NCBI GenBank assembly: GCA_945875045.1
Contig: CAMCIX010000084.1
Coordinates: forward strand, 1 to 6,887
Direction: 5' to 3'
DNA: 6,887 nucleotides
Origin: an uncultured Clostridia bacterium
GTDB taxonomy: Bacteria; Bacillota; Clostridia; Oscillospirales; Acutalibacteraceae
Shown: piece by piece, positions 1 through 5,874 of the stretch
Position numbering within the stretch: the first letter of the stretch is position 1
How the letters are laid out: the number at the start of each line of letters is the position of its first letter
Notes under the pieces: model-generated
What the model saw: the letters and a program-made list of their open reading frames with translations, nothing else
Databases searched by the model: none
Told to the model about the DNA's origin: nothing
Translations under genes and position numbers: made by a program

Positions 1-240
1 CAGTGTGCCTTTTTACTTCCCTTGCCTGTGTTTAGTTTCACGCTAACCGTCCCCTTGGCTCTTAGGGTTTTAATATATTATTTCCACACCTAATTGCAAA
101 ACAGACTTTAACTGTTTTTGCTTAGGAATTTTGACTTGATATGATTTGGCGGAGCTTATCCACGTTCCATGATAATATACGGTGAAGATAATTCCTTCAT
201 TTCCGGAAGTTTTATGGGAAAACTCAAAAGTCCCAAAACC
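1..240. other. Non-coding or undetermined left flank
   Basis: No gene is convincing here. On the minus strand 261-70 there is an ATG-started frame of 63 codons (begins MSTVICQGFGTFEF, ends near LGVEIIY). It matches no family I recognise and has no Shine-Dalgarno upstream, and its start codon lies between the -35 and -10 boxes of the plus-strand promoter, so I do not call it a gene; it could be a decayed remnant. The stretch around 47-61 carries AACCGTCCCCTTGGC, which resembles short motifs dispersed in Clostridia near REP-type or IS200-like elements. That resemblance is from memory and unproven. The flank is A/T rich and may mark the left border of the polysaccharide locus. Confidence 0.4.
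96..121. repeat. Small A/T-rich inverted repeat (hairpin)
   Basis: AAAACAG at 98-104 is the exact reverse complement of CTGTTTT at 112-118, around a 7-base loop. GC at 96-97 and 120-121 could extend the stem past one unpaired T at 119. The T-run lies mostly inside the stem, so at best this is a weak transcription terminator for an upstream unit. Chance occurrence is possible in such A/T-rich sequence. Confidence 0.35.
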
Positions 241-269
241 TTGACAAATAACTGTTGACATGGTATACT
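241..269 (+). promoter_or_regulatory. Sigma-A-type promoter of the operon
   Basis: A perfect -35 box TTGACA at 241-246 is followed by an optimal 17-bp spacer and a -10 box TATACT at 264-269 (five of six consensus bases). TG at 261-262 gives an extended -10. Transcription would begin near 275-277, leaving an untranslated leader of about 35 nt before rfbF. A second TTGACA at 255-260 is too close to the -10 to be its partner, so the 14-bp-spaced direct repeat may be chance or a regulator site. The match to housekeeping-promoter consensus is seen directly; activity is inferred. Confidence 0.8.
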
Positions 270-298
270 GAAAAAGCCAAAATATGAATTAAATCGAC

Positions 299-315
299 AA
301 GGAGCGATGATTTTG
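299..315 (+). promoter_or_regulatory. Ribosome binding site deciding a TTG start for rfbF
   Basis: AAGGAG at 299-304 has an 8-nt gap to TTG 313 and only a 2-nt gap to ATG 307. The first spacing is normal and the second is too tight for efficient initiation. The TTG also restores the usual RfbF N-terminus, so TTG is preferred. Confidence 0.65.
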
Positions 316-1089
316 AAGGTTGTAATTCTTGCAGGCGGTTTCGGAACAAGGATTTCAGAGGAGTCGCAGTATAAACCCAAGCCTATGATTGAAATCGGCG
401 GTATGCCGATTCTCTGGCATATAATGAAGGAATATTCCTACTACGGCTACAACGAATTTATTATTTGTGCCGGTTATAAACAGCAGTATGTAAAAGAATG
501 GTTTGCGAATTATTTTCTTTACACAAGCGATGTTACTTTCAACTTTGCGAACGGAAATGAAATGATAATTCACGAGCAACATTCCGAGCCGTGGAAGGTT
601 ACGGTTGTCGATACCGGACTTAACACTATGACAGGCGGCAGGGTAAAGAGAATTCAGAAATATATCGGTGATGAGCCCTTTATGCTCACCTACGGAGACG
701 GTGTGTGCGATATTGATATTTCAAAGCTCGTTGAATTCCATAAATCTCACGGTAAGCTCGCAACTCTTACGGCTGTTATACAAGAGCAGCAAAAGGGCGT
801 TCTCGATATAAAAGAAAACGGAGCGGTTCGCAGCTTCCGCGAAAAGCAGGTAAATGACGGCGCCGCCATAAATGCGGGATATATGGTATTACAGCCTCGG
901 ATTTTCGATTATCTTGAGGATGATAATACTATCTTTGAAACAACGCCGCTTGAGCGACTTGTAAGCGAAAAACAGTTGATGAGCTATCGCTATACAGGCT
1001 TCTGGCAGTGTATGGATTCTATGCGCGAAAAGCTTCTGCTCGAAAAGCTTTGGACTTCGGGAAACGCACCCTGGAAAAAGTGGAAATAA
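313..1089 (+). CDS. rfbF: Glucose-1-phosphate cytidylyltransferase
   Basis: Makes CDP-D-glucose and pyrophosphate from CTP and alpha-D-glucose 1-phosphate, the first step toward CDP-linked 6-deoxy and 3,6-dideoxy sugars; cytosolic. From the chosen start the protein is 258 residues, the usual family size. Visible motifs: nucleotide-binding LAGGFGTR (6-13), KPKPM (21-25), DTG (100-102), TGGR (107-110), YGDGVCD with metal-binding acidic residues (127-133), NAGY in the second half, and the typical tail GFWQCMDSMREK followed by a basic, Trp-rich end. Start choice: AAGGAG at 299-304 lies only 2 nt before ATG 307 but 8 nt before TTG 313, and TTG gives the standard N-terminus MKVVILAGG. ATG 307 would add just Met-Ile. 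It is the first gene after the promoter at 241-269 and is followed by its pathway partner rfbG. Confidence 0.95.
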   Translation: MKVVILAGGFGTRISEESQYKPKPMIEIGGMPILWHIMKEYSYYGYNEFIICAGYKQQYVKEWFANYFLYTSDVTFNFANGNEMIIHEQHSEPWKVTVVDTGLNTMTGGRVKRIQKYIGDEPFMLTYGDGVCDIDISKLVEFHKSHGKLATLTAVIQEQQKGVLDIKENGAVRSFREKQVNDGAAINAGYMVLQPRIFDYLEDDNTIFETTPLERLVSEKQLMSYRYTGFWQCMDSMREKLLLEKLWTSGNAPWKKWK

Positions 1090-1134
1090 AGGATAATCCG
1101 AATGATATTGAATGTAAAAAGGGTATATTATGCC

Positions 1135-1165
1135 GTTTTCATTTGTCAGAATGGAGATTAATATG
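1135..1165 (+). promoter_or_regulatory. Leader A: shared ribosome-site block of rfbG
   Basis: CAGAATGGAGATTAATATG at 1147-1165 matches the SDR leader at 18 of 19 positions and the acyltransferase leader at 16 of 19. A local weak hairpin, 1135-1143 with 1150-1158 (three G-U pairs, six-base loop), would cover the GGAG. The longer upstream anti-Shine-Dalgarno arm and decoy copy seen in leaders B and C are not clearly present, so this may be a degenerate copy. Confidence 0.5.
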
Positions 1166-2212
1166 AGCTTAGATTTTTTTAACGGCAAAAAAGTGTTCAT
1201 CACCGGACATACGGGTTTTAAGGGAACATGGCTTTGCCGTATTCTTATTAATGCGGGAGCTACAGTTACAGGCTTTTCAGCCGAGCCTCCCACAGATCCC
1301 AACCTGTTTTCGCTTGCGGACATTGAACCGCATATTACTTCTGTGATAGGCGATGTAAGAGATATGTCGGCTTTGAAAAGGGCGTTCGACCAAGCAGAGC
1401 CTGATATTGTGCTGCATCTTGCGGCTCAGCCTATAGTAAGGGATAGCTACAAAGACCCTGTTTACACCTATGAAACCAATGTTATGGGTACCGTCAATTT
1501 GCTTGAATGCGTCAGAACAGCGAAGAATCCGCCTAAATCGGTGGTAAATATCACTACGGACAAGGTTTATAAAAACAACGAATGGGCGTGGGGATACCGC
1601 GAAGACGAACCGCTTGACGGTTATGACCCCTATTCAAATTCAAAATCCTGCTCTGAGCTTGTGACGCATAGCTATAAGGTTTCCTTCCTTGATGAAATGG
1701 GAATAGCGGTTTCAACGGCGCGCGCGGGAAATGTTATCGGAGGCGGAGATTTTGCCAATGACCGTATAATTCCCGACTGTGTGCGTGCGGCGGAAAAAAA
1801 GGAAATCATTGCTGTGCGTAACCCGTATTCGACAAGACCGTATCAGCATGTTCTTGAACCCCTTGCGGTCTATCTTACCATAGCCGAGCGGCAGTATGAG
1901 AATCAAAAATATGCGGGCTACTATAATGTGGGACCGGACGACTGCGATTGTATAACCACAGGAGAGCTTGTAACCCTTTTCTGCGATACCTTCGGAGAGG
2001 GTATGAAATGGGAAAACAAGTCCACAGGCGGTCCGCACGAGGCAAGCTTCTTAAAGCTTGACTGTTCAAAGCTGAAGGCGACCTTCGGATGGAAGCCAAA
2101 ATGGCATATGGACGAATGTATGAGAATGACCTGCCGTTTCAGTAAAATATGGCTCTCGGGGGGAGATATTCCCGCTGAGATGGACTATGAAATTAATGAA
2201 TTTTTTAGATGA
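1163..2212 (+). CDS. rfbG: CDP-glucose 4,6-dehydratase
   Basis: Converts CDP-D-glucose to CDP-4-keto-6-deoxy-D-glucose with bound NAD, the branch point for CDP-linked deoxy and branched sugars. The protein is 349 residues from ATG 1163, in line with the family. It is an extended SDR: Rossmann motif TGHTGFKG (14-21), HLAAQP (85-90), catalytic TTDKVY (131-136, Thr-Asp-Lys), and the YSNSK Tyr/Lys pair (157, 161). A conserved TARAGNVIGGGD segment binds the nucleotide sugar, and the C-terminal GWKPKW segment is typical. Start: GGAG at 1153-1156 is 6 nt before ATG 1163. In-frame ATGs at 1130 and 1151 would add residues outside the family start, and the second overlaps the ribosome site. It follows rfbF after 73 nt and is the first gene carrying the shared CAGAATGGAGATTA leader block. 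Confidence 0.95.
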   Translation: MSLDFFNGKKVFITGHTGFKGTWLCRILINAGATVTGFSAEPPTDPNLFSLADIEPHITSVIGDVRDMSALKRAFDQAEPDIVLHLAAQPIVRDSYKDPVYTYETNVMGTVNLLECVRTAKNPPKSVVNITTDKVYKNNEWAWGYREDEPLDGYDPYSNSKSCSELVTHSYKVSFLDEMGIAVSTARAGNVIGGGDFANDRIIPDCVRAAEKKEIIAVRNPYSTRPYQHVLEPLAVYLTIAERQYENQKYAGYYNVGPDDCDCITTGELVTLFCDTFGEGMKWENKSTGGPHEASFLKLDCSKLKATFGWKPKWHMDECMRMTCRFSKIWLSGGDIPAEMDYEINEFFR

Positions 2213-2295
2213 ACGGCATATGGCAAATACTTTGTCTTAGTCTGCATAAGAACCCTGTTAAGCGGTTCTTTCAGGGTAATATTAAAACCATAAAC
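2213..2295 (+). other. Upstream half of the rfbG-acyltransferase gap, with overlapping inverted repeats
   Basis: No coding signal and no convincing promoter are seen. Two mutually exclusive short stems overlap: AAGAACC (2248-2254) with GGTTCTT (2264-2270), and ACCCTG (2252-2257) with CAGGGT (2272-2277). Neither is followed by a T-run, so an intrinsic terminator is unlikely. They may belong to the structured leader just downstream (2296-2374) or have arisen by chance. Confidence 0.4.
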
Positions 2296-2374
2296 GCCGA
2301 TCTCCGTTCATCAGCCGACGGAAATTTGCATCTGTCGGCTTAGGTATTTTATCGGCAGAATGGGGATTAGAATG
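2296..2374 (+). promoter_or_regulatory. Leader B: structured leader of the acyltransferase gene
   Basis: An anti-Shine-Dalgarno arm at 2299-2309 pairs with 2358-2368 (11 bp, three G-U), covering GGGG at 2362-2365. Past a small internal loop GCCGA (2314-2318) pairs with TCGGC (2352-2356). A competing decoy stem forms between 2299-2307 and 2318-2326 around a 10-nt loop (one C-A mismatch, one terminal G-U). A further internal hairpin is 2313-2321 with 2332-2340 (9 bp, one G-U, 10-nt loop). The shared block CAGAATGGGGATTAGAATG at 2356-2374 ends in the start codon. The pairings are seen directly; folding and control are inferred. Confidence 0.55.
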
Positions 2375-3478
2375 GAAGAAAAAACAAATTACGGCATCGT
2401 GGATCCTTTAAATGTTTTGCGTGTTGTTGCGGCATTGTGTGTATTTTTTCTTCATACAACAATTTTCACCGATGTTTCTTTTTTCGCTGAAAGAGACGCA
2501 ACCTTTATTTTCAGAACTCCCGCCTGGGCAGGAGTATGGATTTTTATGTTCCTTTCGGGTTATTTTGCAGGAAAAGGCTTTATTTCGGGTAAATATTCTT
2601 TAAGCGTCCGAGGCTTTTTGCAATACTATAAAAGGCGTTTCGTAAAAATCATATTTCCTACCCTTTGTTTTATTTTCTTTTGCGTAACCGTAATACAGCC
2701 TGATTTTGTTCCGAACAACCCTGATTTTCTTCCTAAAGTACTTATATGTATCGGGTAAAGCCTGATTTCAGCGCAATGGGGGCGACGTGGTATGTCTTTC
2801 TTCTTTTTTGGTTTTATCTTTTAGCCCCGTTTGCGGCGTTTCTGCTTAATAAATGCTGTAAATCGGTTCATATTCTGTTGGCTTGTGTTTTTACCGTCGG
2901 CGGCTTTGCTTTCAGGCTTTTAGCACTTAAATATAAGCTGCCGTGGAGTCAAGACGTATATCTCTCGCTTTACGGTAACGCTGATCTTTTCTTTTCCGGA
3001 ATGTGCTGGTCCTATGCTTCGAAAAACAAAAAGTTGTTAAAGCATTCGCTCGGCGCGGTTCTTAAAATATGCGCAGGGGGTGTTATTAGCGGCATTAATA
3101 ATTGTAAATTGTTATATTTACAATCAGGGCTCCCTCGGTGATACCGCCTTTCTTAATGTTTATCAATACTATTTTCCTACGGCTTATATACTTCTTTTGA
3201 TGCTTTATGTCTATGTTTTTGACAACGGCAGGGGCAAGGTCGTTTTCTCGGCTAAAAGGCTTGCCGAAAATCCGTTGCATATAATAGACCGGCTCGCTTC
3301 GATATCCTTTGAGTTTTACCTTCTGCACAGCTTGGTTTTGTGGAAAATAAGCGGATGGTTTACTCTTGAGGACTCGCTGTCGGCGTATTTGTTGCTTGCA
3401 CTTACGGGCGCAATTATTACAATTATATTATCTGTGGGATTTCACCGTATCTTTAAAACAAAGGAAATAAAACAGTAA
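2372..3478 (+). pseudogene. Membrane acyltransferase, family 3, broken by two frameshifts
   Basis: Acyltransferase-3 (OafA/WecH-like) integral membrane proteins transfer acetyl or other acyl groups to glycans. Start at ATG 2372, six nt after GGGG, by analogy with leaders A and C. The first part (2372-2758) has the family N-terminus LRVVAALCVFFLHT with the Arg and His, then GVWIFMFLSGYF and YYKRRFVKIIFP. It stops at TAA 2756-2758. Homology continues one frame back from about 2759 (KPDFSAMGATWYVFLLFW) and returns to the first frame at the GGGGG tract 3076-3080, ending with SFEFYLLHSLVLWK and TAA at 3478. A lost base near 2753-2759 and a gained G at 3076-3080 explain both shifts. The corrected protein would have about 368 residues with many membrane helices. 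Everything else looks intact, so this is recent decay or sequence error. Confidence 0.85.
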
Positions 3479-3495
3479 TTTTTCGGAGATAAAAA

Positions 3496-3921
3496 ATGGA
3501 TGTACTCAAGCAATTAAAAAGTATTAATAAGGATAACTGGAAACAGGTCTTATGGCAGTTTATTAAGTTTGGACTTGTCGGCGTTTCCAATACTCTCGTT
3601 TCTACGGGGATATATTATATATTTATTTGGATTAATAAGGATTTGTATTTTTGGGGCAATGCCGTCGGTTGGGTGATAAGCGTATTTAACAGCTTTTTTT
3701 GGAATAACATCTTTGTTTTTAAGAACTCGCAGATGGGCTTCTTCAAAAAGCTGCTAAGAACATATATCGCTTACGGCGGCAGCTTTTTGCTTGGAAGCGT
3801 CCTTATTGTACTTCAGGTCAGGGTGATTGGTGTTTCGGAGTGGTTGGCTCCTTGGATCAATTTGGTAATTACAATACCTATCAACTTTATCTTAAATAAA
3901 TTTTGGGCATTTAAAGCATAA
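3496..3921 (+). CDS. GtrA-family membrane protein
   Basis: GtrA-like proteins are small four-helix membrane proteins linked to cell-surface polysaccharides. The phage GtrA members are proposed to flip undecaprenyl-phosphate-glucose, and for others the role is unknown. The product has 141 residues. After a basic amphipathic start come four predicted helices at about 19-43 (FIKFGLVGVSNTLVSTGIYY), 50-74, 86-110 and 113-136. The end motif NFILNKFWAFK is characteristic of PF04138. Shine-Dalgarno GGAG at 3485-3488 sits 7 nt before ATG. It lies 17 nt after the acyltransferase stop and 18 nt before the ThDP enzyme, so it is co-transcribed with both. No glycosyltransferase of the GtrB type is adjacent, so the substrate cannot be inferred. 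Confidence 0.85.
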   Translation: MDVLKQLKSINKDNWKQVLWQFIKFGLVGVSNTLVSTGIYYIFIWINKDLYFWGNAVGWVISVFNSFFWNNIFVFKNSQMGFFKKLLRTYIAYGGSFLLGSVLIVLQVRVIGVSEWLAPWINLVITIPINFILNKFWAFKA

Positions 3922-3939
3922 TAAAAAGGGGAATAAAAA

Positions 3940-5760
3940 ATGAGAGTTAAAATATCCGATTGGATAGCAGACTTTTTGGTTGAAAACGGTATAAAGCATA
4001 ATTTTACCGTTCCTGGCGGCGGAGCTATGCATTTGAATGTATCCTTCGGACATAAGGAAGGGCTTAAATGCGTCTATGTTCAGCACGAGCAGTCGGCAGC
4101 TATTGCTGCAGAGGGCTATTACAGGACGACAAACGAGCTTCCGCTTGTTTGCTGTACGACGGGTCCGGGTGGAACAAATACCCTTACAGGAGTGCTCGGC
4201 GCGTGGCTTGACAGCATTCCGATGCTTATAATCAGCGGTCAGATACGCTATGCGACAACGGCAAGAGCAGCGGGAATCCCCGTACGCGCAATGGGAGATC
4301 AGGAATACGATATTACGCCGATGGTTTCGCATATGACCAAGTATGCCGAAATGATAATCGATCCTAAAACCGTTAAGTACCATCTGCAAAAAGCGCTTTA
4401 TCTTGCAAAATCGGGAAGACCCGGTCCTGTTTGGCTTGATGTTCCGCTTGATATTCAGGGCGGATATATCGATACCGAGGAGTTTATAGAATTTGATCCC
4501 TCCGAGCTTGAAAAGGACGCTGTTCCCGCCGTTACCGACGAACAGATAAATACCGTCATAGAAAAAATCAAGGCCGCTGAGCGTCCTGTTTTATATCTCG
4601 GAAACGGAATTCACATAGCCGATTGCGTGGAGCTTATGAGAAAGGTGGCGCACAAGCTCGGAATACCCGCGGTTTCCGCTTTTGACTCAACCGACCTTAT
4701 GCCGCACGACGACGAGCTTTTTGCGGGTATGCCCGGACTTCTCGGCGACCGCGCGGGTAACTGGGCTGTTCAGAACTCCGATCTTGTTTTGTCGGTGGGG
4801 TGCAGACTCAGCTGCCGTCAGGTAGGATATAATGTCAAGACCTGGGCGCGCGAAGCCTTTGTTATAATGGTAGACATTGATAAATATGAGCTTCAGAAGC
4901 CGAGCATTCATGTTGAAATGCCGATTTGGGCGGACGCGGCGGATTTCCTTTCGGCGCTTGACAGGAATATCGACGCTGCGCTTGAGCCGCACAGCGAGTG
5001 GATAAAAACCTGCAAGACCTGGCGTAAAAATTACCCCGTTGTGACCGAAGCTCATTATAAGAGGCAGGGCCTCGCGAACGCTTATTGCTTCCTTAACGAT
5101 GTTAGTCACGCCGTCAAAGAGGATCAGACCATAGTCCTCGGAAACGGCACGGTAGAGGCGTGCCTGCACGCAATTTATATAAAGGAGCACACGCGGCTTA
5201 TCTGCAACAGCGGCGCCGCAAGCATGGGATACGATCTGCCCGCCGCAATAGGCAGCTGCTTTGCAAGCGGAAAAAAGGAAACGGTATGCCTTACGGGCGA
5301 CGGTTCTATACAGATGAATTTACAGGAGCTTCAAACCATTGTTTTCCATAAGCTGCCGATAAAGATTTTCGTTGTTAATAATCAGGGCTACCATTCAATG
5401 CGTCAGACCGAGGGGAATCTGTTCCCTGAGTTCACAAAAGTCGGAGTAGGACCCGAGAGCGGCGACCTTTCCTTCCCTGAAATGAAGAAAATTGCCGAAG
5501 CCTACGGTATTCCTTATTTGAGTGCGGCTTCAAATGCCGAATTGCCTGAGGCGATAGAAGAAACCCTCTCGACCGAAGGGTATGCTATGTGCGAAATCTT
5601 TGTTGACACAAATCAGAAGTTTGAGCCTAAAAGCGCAACTAAGCGCTTGCCCGACGGTACTCTTGTAAGCCCGCCGCTTGAGGATTTGGCTCCCTTCCTC
5701 CCCAAAGAGGAGCTTGAGAAAATTATGATTATTCCTATGCTTGAGGAAGACGTAAGATAA
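3940..5760 (+). CDS. ThDP-dependent carboligase or decarboxylase, acetolactate-synthase-like
   Basis: A 606-residue member of the acetohydroxyacid synthase/pyruvate oxidase fold. N-terminal PYR domain: catalytic Glu50 in QHEQSAAIAAEGY, then TTGPGGTN (72-79). A middle domain contains a DRAGNWAVQNSDLVLSVGCRL segment. The C-terminal PP domain has the ThDP/Mg motif GDGS (453-456) ending in Asn-Asn (480-481). A tail with PDGTLVSPPLEDLAPFLP follows the catalytic core, a feature I associate with polysaccharide-locus members. Housekeeping acetolactate synthase is less likely: no ilvN or ilvC is near, and the gene lies with rfbF and rfbG. By analogy to YerE of yersiniose synthesis it may transfer a two-carbon unit from pyruvate to a CDP-4-keto sugar. 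A cyclitol-cleaving IolD-like reaction is an alternative. Start: AGGGGA at 3927-3932, 7 nt before ATG. Fold certain; substrate inferred. Confidence 0.85.
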   Translation: MRVKISDWIADFLVENGIKHNFTVPGGGAMHLNVSFGHKEGLKCVYVQHEQSAAIAAEGYYRTTNELPLVCCTTGPGGTNTLTGVLGAWLDSIPMLIISGQIRYATTARAAGIPVRAMGDQEYDITPMVSHMTKYAEMIIDPKTVKYHLQKALYLAKSGRPGPVWLDVPLDIQGGYIDTEEFIEFDPSELEKDAVPAVTDEQINTVIEKIKAAERPVLYLGNGIHIADCVELMRKVAHKLGIPAVSAFDSTDLMPHDDELFAGMPGLLGDRAGNWAVQNSDLVLSVGCRLSCRQVGYNVKTWAREAFVIMVDIDKYELQKPSIHVEMPIWADAADFLSALDRNIDAALEPHSEWIKTCKTWRKNYPVVTEAHYKRQGLANAYCFLNDVSHAVKEDQTIVLGNGTVEACLHAIYIKEHTRLICNSGAASMGYDLPAAIGSCFASGKKETVCLTGDGSIQMNLQELQTIVFHKLPIKIFVVNNQGYHSMRQTEGNLFPEFTKVGVGPESGDLSFPEMKKIAEAYGIPYLSAASNAELPEAIEETLSTEGYAMCEIFVDTNQKFEPKSATKRLPDGTLVSPPLEDLAPFLPKEELEKIMIIPMLEEDVR

Positions 5761-5797
5761 GCGCTTGTCCGAACAGTACTTCACGGAAGCTAAAGGT

Positions 5798-5874
5798 TAA
5801 TCTCCGTTTTGCCGCTTACGGAGATTTTGCCCCGTCGGTGCGGACAGTCAAGCGGCAGAATGGAGATTATTATG
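5798..5874 (+). promoter_or_regulatory. Leader C: mutually exclusive hairpins controlling the SDR ribosome site
   Basis: Arm 5798-5817 pairs without mismatch to 5850-5869 (20 bp, G-U only at 5806/5861 and 5809/5858), burying GGAG at 5862-5865. The same arm can instead pair perfectly over 9 bp, 5799-5807 with 5818-5826, around a 10-nt loop, which would free the ribosome site. The decoy at 5819-5826 imitates the ribosome-site sequence GGAGATT. The shared block CAGAATGGAGATTATTATG is at 5856-5874. The decoy stem has only TTTT at its 3' side, so it is a poor terminator and translational control is more likely. Pairing is directly visible; the function and any ligand are unknown. Confidence 0.65.

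Noticed and set aside
70..261. Minus-strand frame of 63 codons as a divergent gene
   Set aside because: It has no Shine-Dalgarno and no recognisable family, and its start codon sits inside the strong plus-strand promoter. It is kept only as a possible remnant.
1108..1129. Internal promoter between rfbF and rfbG (TTGAAT and TATATT)
   Set aside because: The spacer is only 10 bp, far from the 16-18 bp needed.
889..1323. Long minus-strand frame across rfbF and rfbG (144 codons)
   Set aside because: It lies antisense to two well-supported genes and its translation resembles no protein family. The same applies to minus-strand frames at 3892-4389 and 4687-5190 opposite the ThDP gene.
2213..3939. 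A/T-rich acyltransferase-GtrA block as a horizontally inserted cassette
   Set aside because: The composition difference is explained by codons for hydrophobic membrane residues (Phe, Leu, Ile), and no insertion-sequence ends or target duplications are visible.
3940..5760. Housekeeping ilvB acetolactate synthase
   Set aside because: The fold matches, but no ilvN or ilvC is adjacent, the neighbours are CDP-sugar and surface glycan genes, and the C-terminal tail is unlike biosynthetic IlvB.
5799..5828. Decoy hairpin as an intrinsic terminator after the ThDP gene
   Set aside because: The stem is good but the T-run is only four bases, partly inside the stem, followed by GCCCC. The next gene continues in the same direction with its own ribosome site.
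5798..5869. Inverted repeat pair as an invertible promoter (phase-variable DNA switch)
   Set aside because: The arms enclose only about 32 bp with no promoter-like boxes between them. Known invertible promoter segments are longer, and G-U pairs in the stem argue for an RNA role.
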